A DNA stretch of 64,000 bases from Martinezella tropici (lineage in GTDB: Bacteria > Pseudomonadota > Alphaproteobacteria > Rhizobiales > Rhizobiaceae). The position numbers and the translations under genes are program-made. Numbering within the stretch: position 1 is the stretch's first letter; each line of letters opens with the position of its first letter. Below, piece after piece: positions 49,610-59,401 of the stretch. The notes beneath the pieces were generated by a model. It saw only the letters and a list, made by a program, of their open reading frames with translations. It was not told the DNA's origin and searched no databases. The DNA lies in NCBI RefSeq assembly GCF_003287875.1, contig NZ_QMKK01000025.1:131501-195500 (forward strand), given 5' to 3'.

Positions 49610-51427
49610 TCAGGCGAGGCGTGCCTTCTCGTAACGCTTGCGCTCGTTCGGATCGAGATACATCTTGCGGAGCCGGATCGACTTCGGCGTCACTTCCACC
49701 AGCTCGTCGTCCTGGATCCAGGATAGAGCGCGGTCCAGCGTCATGCGGATCGGCGGCGTCAGCTTCACGGCTTCGTCCTTGCCGGCGGCGCGGATGTTGG
49801 TGAGCTTCTTGCCCTTCAGCACGTTGACTTCGAGATCGTTGTCGCGCGAGTGGATGCCGATGATCATGCCGGCATAGACCTTCTCGCCGGCGTCGATGAT
49901 CATCGGGCCGCGGTCTTCCAGGTTGAACAGGGCGTAGGCCACGGCTTCGCCGGCTTCGTTGGCGAGCAGCACGCCGTTCACACGGCCGCCGATTTCGCCC
50001 TTGTACGGCTGGTAGTCATGGAACAGACGGTTCATGACGGCCGTGCCGCGCGTGTCGGTCAGAAGTTCCGACTGATAGCCGATGAGGCCGCGCGTCGGCG
50101 CCAGGAACACCAGACGGACGCGATTGCCGCCCGAAGGACGCAGCTCGGACATTTCAGCCTTACGCTCGGACATCTTCTGCACGACGATGCCTGAATGCTC
50201 TTCATCGACGTCGATGACGACTTCTTCGATCGGCTCGAGCAGCTGACCGCTCTCATCCTTGTGCATGACGACGCGCGGACGCGAGACGGCAAGCTCGAAG
50301 CCTTCGCGGCGCATGGTTTCGATGAGAACCGCGAGCTGCAATTCGCCACGGCCGGAGACATAGAACGAATCCTTGCCTTCGGCTTCCTCGATCTTCAGCG
50401 CGACGTTGCCTTCGGCTTCCTTGAAGAGGCGGTCGCGGATGACGCGCGAGGTGACCTTGTCGCCTTCGGTGCCCGCATAGGGGCTGTCGTTGACGATGAA
50501 GGACATGGTGACGGTCGGCGGGTCGATCGGCTGTGCGACCAGCGGCTCACTGACCTGCGGGTCGCAAAAGGTGTCGGCAACCGTGCCCTTGGAAAGGCCG
50601 GCGATGGCGACGATGTCGCCTGCCTGCGCTTCTTCGATCGGCTGACGCTCGATGCCGCGGAAGGCGAGGATCTTGGAGATACGGCCGGTTTCGATGAGGT
50701 TGCCGTCTGCACCCAGAACCTTGACAGCCTGGTTCGGCTTGATCGAGCCGGAGTGGATGCGGCCGGTGATGATGCGGCCGAGGAAGGGGTTGGCTTCCAG
50801 GATCGTACCGATCATGCGGAACGGGCCTTCGCCAACGGTCGGCTCGGGAACGTGCTTGACAACGAGATCGAGAAGCGGGCCGAGGCCCTCTTCCTTCGGG
50901 CCGTCAGGCGAATAGTTCATCCAGCCGTTACGGCCGGAACCGTAGAGGATCGGGAAATCGAGCTGCTCGTCGGTCGCGTCGAGATTGGCGAAGAGATCGA
51001 AGACTTCGTTGATGACTTCGTCTGCGCGGGCGTCCGGACGGTCGATCTTGTTGATCGCAACGATCGGGCGCAGGCCGACCTTGAGCGCCTTGCCGACGAC
51101 GAACTTGGTCTGCGGCATCGGGCCTTCGGCGGCGTCGACGAGAACGATCGCGCCGTCCACCATCGAGAGAATGCGCTCGACTTCACCGCCGAAGTCGGCG
51201 TGGCCGGGGGTGTCGACGATATTGATGCGGGTGTCCTTCCAGACGACCGAGGTCGCCTTGGCAAGAATGGTGATCCCGCGCTCCTTTTCCAGATCGTTGG
51301 AGTCCATGACGCGCTCGGCAACGCGCTGGTTCTCGCGGAACGAGCCGGACTGCTTCAAGAGCTCGTCGACGAGGGTGGTTTTCCCATGGTCAACGTGCGC
51401 GATGATCGCGATGTTGCGAAGTGCCAT
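49610..51427 (-). CDS. typA: translational GTPase TypA/BipA
   Basis: A 605-residue ribosome-binding GTPase of the elongation-factor family, involved in stress adaptation and ribosome assembly. G1 is AHVDHGKT at 10-17, G2 has [11 protein letters not shown]3 is DTPGHADF and G4 NKID. The EF-G-like domains and the BipA-specific C-terminal domain follow ([33 protein letters not shown]). Length is normal. The 237-bp gap before the GST gene holds nothing that I can support. Confidence 0.98.
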   Translation of the reverse strand: MALRNIAIIAHVDHGKTTLVDELLKQSGSFRENQRVAERVMDSNDLEKERGITILAKATSVVWKDTRINIVDTPGHADFGGEVERILSMVDGAIVLVDAAEGPMPQTKFVVGKALKVGLRPIVAINKIDRPDARADEVINEVFDLFANLDATDEQLDFPILYGSGRNGWMNYSPDGPKEEGLGPLLDLVVKHVPEPTVGEGPFRMIGTILEANPFLGRIITGRIHSGSIKPNQAVKVLGADGNLIETGRISKILAFRGIERQPIEEAQAGDIVAIAGLSKGTVADTFCDPQVSEPLVAQPIDPPTVTMSFIVNDSPYAGTEGDKVTSRVIRDRLFKEAEGNVALKIEEAEGKDSFYVSGRGELQLAVLIETMRREGFELAVSRPRVVMHKDESGQLLEPIEEVVIDVDEEHSGIVVQKMSERKAEMSELRPSGGNRVRLVFLAPTRGLIGYQSELLTDTRGTAVMNRLFHDYQPYKGEIGGRVNGVLLANEAGEAVAYALFNLEDRGPMIIDAGEKVYAGMIIGIHSRDNDLEVNVLKGKKLTNIRAAGKDEAVKLTPPIRMTLDRALSWIQDDELVEVTPKSIRLRKMYLDPNERKRYEKARLA

Positions 51428-51664
51428 ATGTCTTAATCTCTGAGGCTGGGGCGCAGTGTTTCAATAACACGCCAATTGCATTTGGCGCGCTCATAGCCTT
51501 TTTTTCGCGAATGCGAAAGGGGGGAGGCAAGAAAGGGGCTGAAAGCTTGCCCTTGCGCCCCAAGAATACATCGATCTCGCGTTGGCCGACGGCAAAGCCT
51601 CCGCTGACCCATGCCGCCAAAACAAACTGCATGCTACGCCTTAGCCGGGATTTTTGTGCCCTCC

Positions 51665-52348
51665 TCAGGCAGCCTGCTTCAGCAACCACGCATCATGATT
51701 CACCAGGAAGGCCTTGAGGCGCTCGGGGTAGTCCTGCGTCACCGCATCTCGCACGCTTTGCCGCGATGCCAGCTCTGTGCGCCATGTCTTGACACGCGGT
51801 AGGCCGTCGAAAACGCCGGTCGATGTGATGGTGTCGAACACATCGAAGTAACGGAAGATCGGCGCAAAAACTGCATCGACCAGGCTGAACGCCTCTCCGG
51901 CAAAAAAGGGACCGTTTCTCAATTCCGCCTCGACACGAGCAAATTTATCGATCAGCGCTCTGCGCTTGGCCTCATAGGTCCCCTCGTCCTTCGCGGTCTC
52001 GAACCCCCACAAGTCCGAAAGGATGGAAGAGCCGAATTCCATCCAGCCGCGATGGCGGGCACGCGCGAGCGGATCGGCCGGGTGGAGCCGAGCGCCGGAT
52101 TGGGTTTCCTCGAGATATTCGCAGATCACAGCGCTTTCGAACAATACCGTTTCTGATCCGTCACCCTGCCGCACGATCAGGAGGGGCACCTTGCCGAGCG
52201 GAGAAATGGCAAGAAACCAGTCGGGCTTTGCCGACAGGTCGACATAGCGGATCTCGAATGGCACGGCCTTTTCAGCGAGCGTGATGGCTGCCCGCTGGAC
52301 GTAGGGGCAGAGATAGTGGCTGACGAGGATCAGCTTTCCGTCGGACAT
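51665..52348 (-). CDS. glutathione S-transferase family protein, divergent from a MarR gene
   Basis: A 227-residue GST. The thioredoxin-like domain has a CPYVQRA motif (Cys14 from ATG 52348), typical of omega-like/Cys-GSTs that act in glutathione-dependent reduction, and FESAVICEYLEET binds the gamma-glutamyl group. The helical domain follows with FSLVDAVFAPIFRYFD. ATG 52348 follows GGAGATTTGATC. It faces a MarR regulator across 91 bp with two shared palindromes, so it is probably the regulated target. Confidence 0.92.
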   Translation of the reverse strand: MSDGKLILVSHYLCPYVQRAAITLAEKAVPFEIRYVDLSAKPDWFLAISPLGKVPLLIVRQGDGSETVLFESAVICEYLEETQSGARLHPADPLARARHRGWMEFGSSILSDLWGFETAKDEGTYEAKRRALIDKFARVEAELRNGPFFAGEAFSLVDAVFAPIFRYFDVFDTITSTGVFDGLPRVKTWRTELASRQSVRDAVTQDYPERLKAFLVNHDAWLLKQAA

Positions 52349-52376
52349 GATCAAATCTCCCAGAGGCTCAGTTCAG

Positions 52377-52396
52377 ATAGATGTAATTGCATCTAT
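52377..52396. promoter_or_regulatory. MarR-type operator 1 between the GST and marR genes
   Basis: ATAGATGTAATTGCATCTAT at 52377-52396 is an almost perfect palindrome (AGATG and CATCT around TAATTG). It lies between the divergent starts, 29 bp from the GST start, and recurs at 52422. Confidence 0.75.
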
Positions 52397-52421
52397 ATTC
52401 GGACTTGCCGCAGCCGTCAAT

Positions 52422-52441
52422 ATAGATGTAATTGCATCCAT
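52422..52441. promoter_or_regulatory. MarR-type operator 2, overlapping the marR start
   Basis: ATAGATGTAATTGCATCCAT at 52422-52441 differs from operator 1 at one base. Its last bases are the first two of the marR ATG (52440), so a bound protein would block the start region. The two sites start 45 bp apart, a little over four helical turns. Confidence 0.75.
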
Positions 52442-52904
52442 GTCCGATGATTCAGATGCCGCCCCTTCAAAACCCTCCGCCGCGGTGACGCGAGCATGGG
52501 TGCGCCTCATGCGCACCCAGCAAATCGTGCTTGCGGCGATCGAACAGGATTTGAAGGCAGCCGGCCTGCCGCCACTCGGCTGGTACGACGTGCTGTGGGA
52601 GCTGACGCAGGCCGCGGAAGGGAAGTTACGGCCCTATGAGATCGAGGAGCGCACGCTGCTCGCACAGCATAATCTCTCCCGCCTTCTCGACCGGATGGAA
52701 AAGGCCGGTCTTGTTCATCGCGAAATATTTTCCGAGGACGGCCGAGGCCGCTGGGTGGTTATCACCGAGGCAGGGAGTGCCATGCGCAGCCGCATATGGA
52801 GCGTCTATGCTGCGGCGCTCCAGTGCCACGTGGGCGATAAGCTGGACGACGCCCAAGCCGATCAGCTCACCGAGTTGTTAGATCTGCTTTCGCGCAAGCC
52901 TTGA
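52440..52904 (+). CDS. MarR family transcriptional regulator, likely autoregulated
   Basis: A 154-residue winged-helix regulator: the dimerisation helix at about 18-37, PPLGWYDVLWELTQAAEGKLRPYEIEERTLLAQHNLSRLLDRMEKAGLVHREI as the winged helix-turn-helix, and FSEDGRGRWVVITEAG for the wing. ATG 52440 gives the usual length; upstream in-frame codons fall inside the operator region. It is divergent from a GST gene, a classical MarR arrangement for response to electrophiles or aromatic compounds. The effector is unknown. Confidence 0.93.
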   Translation: MSDDSDAAPSKPSAAVTRAWVRLMRTQQIVLAAIEQDLKAAGLPPLGWYDVLWELTQAAEGKLRPYEIEERTLLAQHNLSRLLDRMEKAGLVHREIFSEDGRGRWVVITEAGSAMRSRIWSVYAAALQCHVGDKLDDAQADQLTELLDLLSRKP

Positions 52905-52980
52905 TTGACCGGGAAAGATCAACTCAGTCGCGAAAGTGGACCTTCCGCGACCGATCTTGTCACACACCGAAGGTGGGGAA

Positions 52981-55044
52981 TCAGGCCGCCAGCCCCTTCT
53001 TCTTCAGCATCGCATCTGCACTCGGCAGCTTGCCGCGGAAGGCCTTGTAGGCATCTTCCGGATCGATCGAGCCGCCGACGGAGTAGATGTTGGCCTTCAA
53101 TTTTCCGGCCATGTCGGAATTGAAGGCATCGCCGGTTTCCTCGAAGGCGGCGAAGGCATCGGCATCGAGCACCTCCGACCACATGTAGGAATAATAGCCG
53201 GCCGAATAGCCGTCGCCGGAAAACACATGCTGGAAGTGCGGCGTCGCATGGCGCATCACGATGGATTTCGGCATGCCGATCTCCGCAAGCACCTGCGCTT
53301 GTACCGCCATAGGATCCTCGACGGCGCCGCGCGTATGGAAGGCCATGTCGACCAGAGCCGAGGAGGTGAACTCGACCGTGTTGAAACCGGCATTGAAGGT
53401 GCGGGCCGCCAGAACCTTGTCGAGCAGCGCCTGCGGGATCGGCGCGCCGGTCTCGTAGTGGACGGCATATTCCTTGAGGATGGCGGGTACCGTCAGCCAG
53501 TGCTCGTAGAGCTGCGACGGCAGTTCGACGAAATCGCGCGAGACGCCGGTGCCCGATACCGAGGGATAGGTGACGTTGGAAAGCATTCCGTGCAGCGCAT
53601 GGCCGAATTCGTGAAACAGCGTCCGCGCATCGTCGAGCGACAAGAGCGCCGGCTTCCCTTCCGCCGGCTTGGCGAAGTTGCAGACATTATAGATGATCGG
53701 CAGTTCACCGACCTTACCGTTCTTCAGCGGCAGCTTGTGCTGGGACTGGAACGAGCTCATCCAGGCGCCGGAGCGCTTCGAGCTGCGCGCGAAATAGTCG
53801 CCGAGGAACAGGGCGACGAGCTTGTCGGAACGGTCACAGATCTCGAAGACGCGGACGTCGGGATGATAGGCGGGAATGCCCTTCTGCTCGACAGCCTTGA
53901 TGCCGAAGAGGCGGCCGGCGACATCGAAGCAGGCGGCGATGACCTTTTCGAGCTGCAGATAGGGCTTCAATTCGGTTTCGGAGAAATCGAACTTCCGCGT
54001 CCGGATCTTCTCGGCATAGTGCCGCCAGTCCCAGGGCATGACCTCGTGATTGCGGCCTTCCTCGGCAATCAGCGCCGCAATATCCCTTTCCTCTTCCGCT
54101 GCACGCGCGGCCGCTTTCGTCCACACGGTCATCAGAAGATCGTTCACCGCATCCGGCGTCTTCGCCATGGTATTGTCGAGCTTGAGTTCGGCGAAATTGG
54201 CATAGCCGAGCAGCTTTGCCTTCTCTGCCCGCAGCGCCAGCGTCTTGCGGACGATCTCGCGGTTGTCGGTCTCGCCGCCATTGGCGCCGCGCGCCACCCA
54301 GGCGTTGAAGGCTTGTTCGCGCAGATCGCGGCGCTCGGACGAGGCGAGAAACGGTTCGATGATCGAGCGCGACAGCGTGACGGCATATTTGCCTTCGTCG
54401 CCGCGTTCGCGGGCCGCCGCCGCCATGGCATCGCGCAGATAGTCGGGAAGACCTGCAAGATCGGCCTCCTCAGACAGCAGCAGCGCCCAGTTCTTCTCAT
54501 CCGCCAGCACGTTCTGGCCGAACTGCGCGCCGAGGCCCGCAAGCGTCTCATTGATCGCAGAAAGCCGCTCCTGCTCCGCCTTCGGCAGCTTTGCGCCCGA
54601 CTTGACGAAGCCTTTCCAGTGCCGCTCCAGAACGCGGGTCTCTTCAAGCGTCAGCCCGAGCGCTTCGCGGCCCTCCCACAGAGCGTCGAGACGGGCAAAG
54701 AGCGCCGCATTCGTGCCGATCTTCGAATAATGCCGCGCCATCTTCGGCGCGATCTCGCGCTCGAGTGCCTGGATGATCTCGTTCGTGTGCGCACCCGCCT
54801 TGTTCCAGAAGAGCGCGGAAATGCGCGAGAGTTCATCGCCGGCGATTTCGAGCGCGATCACGGTATTGGCGAAGGTCGGCGCCTCGCTATTGCCGGCAAT
54901 CGCATCGATCTCCGCCTCATGCGAGGCGAGCGCCGCATCGAAGGCAGCGGCAAAATCCGTATCCTTCACCGCATCGAAACGCGGCAGCCCCTGATGTCCG
55001 GTCCATTCGGTGAGCGCAGGATTGACGGCGGCAAGAGAAGACAT
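52981..55044 (-). CDS. M3 family oligopeptidase (PrlC/Dcp-like)
   Basis: A 687-residue zinc metallopeptidase. The HEFGH zinc motif is in ARTLFHEFGHALHGM at about residue 477, with the downstream Glu in the active-site helix. N- and C-terminal helical domains have the M3A pattern (oligopeptidase A, peptidyl-dipeptidase). It degrades short cytoplasmic peptides. ATG 55044 (MSSLAAVNPALTEW) has AAAGGA nine bases upstream. It ends in a 76-bp gap before the marR stop and follows the LysE gene by about 98 bp on the same strand. Confidence 0.96.
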   Translation of the reverse strand: MSSLAAVNPALTEWTGHQGLPRFDAVKDTDFAAAFDAALASHEAEIDAIAGNSEAPTFANTVIALEIAGDELSRISALFWNKAGAHTNEIIQALEREIAPKMARHYSKIGTNAALFARLDALWEGREALGLTLEETRVLERHWKGFVKSGAKLPKAEQERLSAINETLAGLGAQFGQNVLADEKNWALLLSEEADLAGLPDYLRDAMAAAARERGDEGKYAVTLSRSIIEPFLASSERRDLREQAFNAWVARGANGGETDNREIVRKTLALRAEKAKLLGYANFAELKLDNTMAKTPDAVNDLLMTVWTKAAARAAEEERDIAALIAEEGRNHEVMPWDWRHYAEKIRTRKFDFSETELKPYLQLEKVIAACFDVAGRLFGIKAVEQKGIPAYHPDVRVFEICDRSDKLVALFLGDYFARSSKRSGAWMSSFQSQHKLPLKNGKVGELPIIYNVCNFAKPAEGKPALLSLDDARTLFHEFGHALHGMLSNVTYPSVSGTGVSRDFVELPSQLYEHWLTVPAILKEYAVHYETGAPIPQALLDKVLAARTFNAGFNTVEFTSSALVDMAFHTRGAVEDPMAVQAQVLAEIGMPKSIVMRHATPHFQHVFSGDGYSAGYYSYMWSEVLDADAFAAFEETGDAFNSDMAGKLKANIYSVGGSIDPEDAYKAFRGKLPSADAMLKKKGLAA

Positions 55045-55142
55045 GCAAGGCATCCTTTCGACAGCATCTGATCGAAGCACGATATAAGGCTGCTCCCGCC
55101 GAATTGGTATGGCGGGGGAGCGAACAAATTGAACGAGGATGG

Positions 55143-55784
55143 TCAGGCCTTGCGCCAGCCAAGCAGGCCGGGCGTGGCATGCCAGAGCGCCTGTGCCGCA
55201 AAGCCCATGAAGAGCACGCCCGAGCAGCGCACGATCAGCCGCTCATGTGCGCGATAGAAACGCCGGACAGCGCTGGCGCCGATGATGCTGATCAGGATAA
55301 GATCGGCAGTGATGAAACCCGCAAGGGAAACGGCGAGCAGCAACGGCAGCGCGCTGAAGGTCAATGCGCCGGCGGAACCCGCGACAAGAGCCGTGAAAGT
55401 CGCCAGGGCCACGGGATATCCCTTGGGATTGGTAACGCCGAAGATCAGGCCGCGACGGAACGGGCGGTTAACATTGACGAGTGCCTTGCCGTCACCCTTC
55501 GGCTTGGCGGTCACGGCGCTCCAGCCGATCCAGGCGAGATAGAAGCCGCACAGCAAACCGAGCAGATCGAAGACGAAGGTGCCGATGGTCTTGGCACCGA
55601 CGATGGCGACCAATGCGAGCGTCGACCAGACGAGATCACCAAGCAGATGGCCGCTGACGAAGAATGCACCCGCCTTGCGACCCTGGCCGGCGCCAATGCC
55701 GAGCAGCGCCAGGAATGCGGGACCGGGAATAAGGACGTAGAAAAGCGCGGCCAGAAAGGCGCCGACAACAAGCGATTGCGTCAT
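55143..55784 (-). CDS. LysE family exporter (second of three)
   Basis: A 213-residue six-helix exporter. The start MTQSLVVGAFLAALFYVLIPGPAFLALLGIG has the family IPGPA motif, and GLIFGVTNPKGYPVALATFTAL is the conserved NPKGYP block. Substrate unknown. It lies upstream of the M3 peptidase on the same strand; export of amino acids released by peptide breakdown is an attractive but unproved link. Confidence 0.9.
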   Translation of the reverse strand: MTQSLVVGAFLAALFYVLIPGPAFLALLGIGAGQGRKAGAFFVSGHLLGDLVWSTLALVAIVGAKTIGTFVFDLLGLLCGFYLAWIGWSAVTAKPKGDGKALVNVNRPFRRGLIFGVTNPKGYPVALATFTALVAGSAGALTFSALPLLLAVSLAGFITADLILISIIGASAVRRFYRAHERLIVRCSGVLFMGFAAQALWHATPGLLGWRKA

Positions 55785-55942
55785 GATGAGTGTTCCCGCT
55801 GTTAATCGCGCGAGAGTAGCAATCTGCTGAACCCGGTCAAGCAGCAGCGCGTTTTCGGACAGAAGTCGTTGTGTTCATAGAACGAAATCAATAAGAACGT
55901 TGTGGGGCCTAAAAATTAAAGAGCGTAGGTAGGGAAGCGCTT

Positions 55943-56425
55943 ATGAGCAGCAGGATTAATACGGATTCACTTGCCTTTCTTGTGACCGACTGCGCCCGAC
56001 TGATCAGGGCGGCCTTCGAGCGACGTATTCTTGTCGCGGGGCTCGGACTGACGGCGGGCGAAGCGCGGACGCTGATGCAGGTGGCTGCCATCAACGGCAG
56101 CCGCCAGCTCGACATCGCCTCCCGGATGGGGCTGGAGCCGATGACGGTCAGCGCCTTTCTGGACAAGCTGCAGGCGCGCGGCTTGATCGAACGCCAACCC
56201 GACCCGCTCGATCGCCGCGCCAAGCGGATCGTGCTTTCGGAATCCGCCGACGCCAAATTGAAGCAGATTGACAGGGAAATCTGCGAAGTTGAACGCAACG
56301 CGACGCAAGGCTTCGACAAAGACCTTCAAGTTCAGCTGCATGACGCACTCTGCGCCTTCCGCAGCAATCTGCAGAAAGCCGAAGCACCTGCCGAAGTCGA
56401 ACGTGAATTGAGGCCGGTCGATTAA
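55943..56425 (+). CDS. MarR family transcriptional regulator (second)
   Basis: A 160-residue MarR protein. The winged helix-turn-helix covers SRQLDIASRMGLEPMTVSAFLDKLQARGLIERQPDPLDRRAKRIVLSESADAK, with a DxRxKR wing and long dimerisation helices at each end. It is divergent from the LysE gene across 158 bp. That interval has a GTTCATAGAAC palindrome (55873-55883) as a possible operator. Ligand and targets unknown. Confidence 0.92.
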   Translation: MSSRINTDSLAFLVTDCARLIRAAFERRILVAGLGLTAGEARTLMQVAAINGSRQLDIASRMGLEPMTVSAFLDKLQARGLIERQPDPLDRRAKRIVLSESADAKLKQIDREICEVERNATQGFDKDLQVQLHDALCAFRSNLQKAEAPAEVERELRPVD

Positions 56426-56453
56426 CTCCGGCCGCCACTTTCCACATAAGAAA

Positions 56454-56480
56454 GCCCGCCTCCGGCGACCGGAAGCGGGC
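56454..56480 (-). terminator. terminator after argG
   Basis: GCCCGC (56454-56459) with GCGGGC (56475-56480), and TCCGG with CCGGA inside, form a hairpin with one mismatch and a 3-base loop, 23 bp after the argG stop. The minus-strand continuation TTTCTTATG is a weak T-run. It may also serve the convergent marR gene. Confidence 0.7.
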
Positions 56481-56503
56481 CCTTCAGCATCTGGAAATGT
56501 CGA

Positions 56504-57727
56504 TTATTTCGACAGGTTGCGCTTGGCGAGCGTGCGCAGGCGCAGCGCGTTCAGCTTGATGAAGCCGGCGGCATCCTTCTGGTCGTAGGCGCCCTGATCG
56601 TCCTCGAAGGTGACCAGCTTGTCGGAATAGAGCGACTTCGGGCTTTCGCGGCCGATGACCATGACATTGCCCTTGTAGAGCTTCAGCGTCACTTCGCCTT
56701 CGACGTGCTCCTGGCTCTTGTCGATCAGTGCCTGCAACATTTCGCGCTCCGGCGAAAACCAGAAGCCGTAATAGATCAGCTCGGCATAGCGCGGCATCAG
56801 CTCGTCCTTGAGATGTGCGGCGCCGCGATCAAGCGTGATGGACTCGATGGCGCGATGGGCTGCGAGCAGGATCGTACCGCCGGGCGTTTCGTAGACGCCG
56901 CGCGACTTCATGCCGACGAAGCGGTTCTCGACGAGGTCGAGACGGCCGATGCCGTTGTCGCGGCCATACTCGTTCAACTTCGCAAGCAGCGTTGCCGGGC
57001 TCAGACGCTCGCCATTGATCGAAACTGCATCACCCTTTTCGAAGCCGATCTTGATGACCGTGGCCTTATCGGGAGCAGCTTCTGGCGAGATCGTGCGCAT
57101 ATGCACATACTCAGGCGCCTCCTGCGACGGATCTTCCAGAACCTTGCCTTCGGAAGAGGAGTGCAGCAGGTTGGCATCGACGGAGAACGGCGCTTCGCCC
57201 TTCTTGTCCTTGGCAACCGGAATCTGGTGCTTCTCGGCGAATTCGAGGAGGTCGGTACGGCTCTTGAACGACCAGTCGCGCCAGGGGGCGATGATCTTGA
57301 TATCCGGGTTCAACGCATAGGCCGAAAGCTCGAAACGAACCTGGTCGTTGCCCTTGCCGGTCGCGCCATGCGCGATGGCGTCGGCACCGGTTTTCCTGGC
57401 GATATCGATGAGGTGCTTGGAGATCAGCGGACGGGCGATCGAGGTGCCGAGCAGGTAGACGCCTTCGTAAACGGCATTGGCGCGGAACATCGGGAAGACG
57501 AAATCGCGCACGAATTCCTCGCGCACGTCCTCGATATAGATTTCCTTGATGCCGAGCATTTCAGCCTTCTTGCGCGCCGGCTCCAGCTCTTCGCCCTGGC
57601 CGAGATCGGCGGTAAAGGTGACGACTTCGGCGCCGAGCTCCGTCTGCAGCCACTTCAGGATAATCGAGGTGTCGAGACCGCCGGAATAGGCGAGAACGAC
57701 TTTCTTCACGTCTTTATGTGATGCCAT
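56504..57727 (-). CDS. argG: argininosuccinate synthase
   Basis: It joins citrulline and aspartate in arginine synthesis using ATP. ATG 57727 ([21 protein letters not shown]) gives 407 residues. The PP-loop SGGLDTS is at about 15-21, [13 protein letters not shown] binds citrulline and aspartate, and the C-terminal helix follows the type I pattern. The in-frame extension to 57769 is not family-like. It stands alone, ending in the hairpin at 56454. Confidence 0.97.
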   Translation of the reverse strand: MASHKDVKKVVLAYSGGLDTSIILKWLQTELGAEVVTFTADLGQGEELEPARKKAEMLGIKEIYIEDVREEFVRDFVFPMFRANAVYEGVYLLGTSIARPLISKHLIDIARKTGADAIAHGATGKGNDQVRFELSAYALNPDIKIIAPWRDWSFKSRTDLLEFAEKHQIPVAKDKKGEAPFSVDANLLHSSSEGKVLEDPSQEAPEYVHMRTISPEAAPDKATVIKIGFEKGDAVSINGERLSPATLLAKLNEYGRDNGIGRLDLVENRFVGMKSRGVYETPGGTILLAAHRAIESITLDRGAAHLKDELMPRYAELIYYGFWFSPEREMLQALIDKSQEHVEGEVTLKLYKGNVMVIGRESPKSLYSDKLVTFEDDQGAYDQKDAAGFIKLNALRLRTLAKRNLSK

Positions 57728-57844
57728 GATGAGTTCCGTTTCAAGGCGGACCAGAGAAAAGGCCCGCAAAGCTGTATCGCGGAACTTTTAGCGAGATTAT
57801 CGTGCGGCGCAAGGGGAAGCGCGGCGGGACCTCTCAGGACGGCA

Positions 57845-58132
57845 TCAGAGATGAGCGCCGATGTTCATCCGCCGATGCAGGATGCGGATGATCGTGACCG
57901 TTTGGGCGCTATCCTTATAGCCGGAGGCGAGAGCAAGATAATCTCGTTTGATGCCGCTGACCTTGCGACCACGTGCGGTCCCAGCTGCCAGTTCCGGAAA
58001 ACAACCAATCAGCTCTTTATAATAAGTATTTGCCTGCTGAAGAGACCAAGCCTCAAATGTATATCGCCAAATAGCTTCCAAATCCTGTCGTGCTTTCGGC
58101 AAGAGCTTATAGGATCGGCCTTTAACGGACAT
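57845..58132 (-). CDS. ParE/RelE family toxin
   Basis: A 95-residue RelE/ParE-fold protein: MSVKGRSYKLLPKARQDLEAIWRYTFEAWSLQQANTYYKEL is the ParE helical hairpin, and IGCFPELAAGTARGRKVSGIKRDYLALASG leads to the C-terminal strands with VTIIRILHRRMNIGAHL. ParE toxins inhibit gyrase. Its start lies 11 bp within the antitoxin gene. The module sits between argG and an SDR gene. Confidence 0.92.
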   Translation of the reverse strand: MSVKGRSYKLLPKARQDLEAIWRYTFEAWSLQQANTYYKELIGCFPELAAGTARGRKVSGIKRDYLALASGYKDSAQTVTIIRILHRRMNIGAHL

Positions 58133-58364
58133 GTTTGCGGTGCAGCTCGGTCAGAAACGCTTCACCGTCAAACTCCTCCGGCTCGCCCGAGGCTTCGCCT
58201 TCGGCGATCGCCGCCGCAATCGCTTCTATTTCCGCCCGGCTGCGCAGCAATTTCAGCGCAGCATCGATGACCTCGCTTGGCGAATCGTAATTGCCGTGGC
58301 TGATCTGCTCGCCGATAAAGGCGTCCATCTGCTCGTCGATCTCTACGGACATATGTTTTGTCAC
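58122..58364 (-). CDS. ParD family antitoxin
   Basis: An 80-residue ribbon-helix-helix antitoxin. MTKHMSVEIDEQMDAFIGEQISHGNYDSPSEVIDAALKLLRS is the DNA-binding domain with the YxSxSEVIRxAL motif slightly changed; the acidic C-terminus (EGEASGEPEEFDGEAFLTELHRK) should bind the toxin. It precedes and overlaps the toxin gene by 11 bp and would repress its own promoter. Confidence 0.93.
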   Translation of the reverse strand: MTKHMSVEIDEQMDAFIGEQISHGNYDSPSEVIDAALKLLRSRAEIEAIAAAIAEGEASGEPEEFDGEAFLTELHRKHVR

Positions 58365-58449
58365 GGGCGCGACCTCCAGCGGTTTGACTTGATTGCCGAA
58401 AGTACCATATTCGGCGGCGACCGAACAATGCCTGAGGAGGGCGCCGCTC

Positions 58450-59304
58450 GTGACCGATATTCAAACCATTTTCAAGAAATCCAATGTTGCCGTCATCACC
58501 GGAGGTGCATCCGGCATCGGTTTTGCCGCGGCGAAATATTTCGCCTCGCTGGGCATGAGCGTCGTTATCGCCGACCTCGCGGGCGAACGGCTGGCCGACG
58601 CTAGCGCTGAACTCAAGGCAATCACCGGCGAAGAGCATGTCATGGCCATCGAGACCGATGTCGCCAGCAAAGACGCGCTGGAAGCGCTGGAGCGCGCTGT
58701 CCTGCAGCGTTTCGGCCGCGTACATGTGTTGATGAACAATGCCGGCATCGGCCCGGACACCTCGATCTTCAGCGGCCAGGCCGGCTGGGACGCCATCCTT
58801 AGCGTCAATCTGCTCGGCGTCATCAACGGCACACGCACCTTTGGACCCGGTATGCTGGCGCATGGCGAACCGGGTGTCATCATCAACACCGGCTCGAAAC
58901 AGGGCATCACCACCCCTCCCGGCAATCCTGCCTACAATGTCTCGAAGGCCGGCGTGAAGGTCTTCACCGAGGCGCTGCAGCACGAACTGCGCAATACGGA
59001 AGGCGCCAAGATTTCGGCCCACCTCCTCATCCCCGGCTTCGTCTTCACCGGTCTGACCAAAGGTGATCGAAGGGAAAAGCCTGCCGGAGCCTGGACGCCG
59101 GAGCAGACTGTCGAGTTCATGGTGGAAAGCCTGAAGCGCGGCGACTTCTATATTCTCTGCCCCGATAACGACGTGGCCCGGCCGGTCGACGAACGTCGCA
59201 TGCTCTGGGCCGCCGGCGATATCGTCGAGAACCGGCCGCCGCTATCGCGCTGGCACCCCGACTATGCCGATCAATTCAAGGCCTTCCTCGAAAAGAAGGA
59301 TTGA
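58450..59304 (+). CDS. SDR family oxidoreductase
   Basis: With GTG 58450 the product has 284 residues: TGGASGIG at 17-24, NNAG in LMNNAGIGPD, Ser in NTGSKQG and YNVSK as the catalytic Tyr-Lys. GAGGAGGG precedes the GTG by about 10 bases. ATSs upstream such as TTG 58393 are less convincing. The C-terminal region (LCPDNDVARPVDERRMLWAAGDIVENRPPLSRWHPDYADQF) is shared by a subgroup of alphaproteobacterial SDRs of unknown substrate. It is divergent from the ParDE module. Confidence 0.92.
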   Translation: MTDIQTIFKKSNVAVITGGASGIGFAAAKYFASLGMSVVIADLAGERLADASAELKAITGEEHVMAIETDVASKDALEALERAVLQRFGRVHVLMNNAGIGPDTSIFSGQAGWDAILSVNLLGVINGTRTFGPGMLAHGEPGVIINTGSKQGITTPPGNPAYNVSKAGVKVFTEALQHELRNTEGAKISAHLLIPGFVFTGLTKGDRREKPAGAWTPEQTVEFMVESLKRGDFYILCPDNDVARPVDERRMLWAAGDIVENRPPLSRWHPDYADQFKAFLEKKD

Positions 59305-59342
59305 TTTGCAATCAACCGAAAGCCGGATAACAACGGGCAGAC

Positions 59343-59388
59343 CCTAAAGCACGTCGCGATCTTTCAGATTCGCTTCCTGTGCTTTAGG
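59343..59388. repeat. palindromic element downstream of the SDR gene (left unit)
   Basis: CCTAAAGCAC (59343-59352) and GTGCTTTAGG (59379-59388) are perfect 10-bp inverted arms around about 26 bases. It is the left part of a two-unit mosaic that fills the gap before the LysE gene and resembles elements repeated through Rhizobium genomes. Confidence 0.75.
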
Positions 59389-59401
59389 TCGTTAATTTTG
59401 T

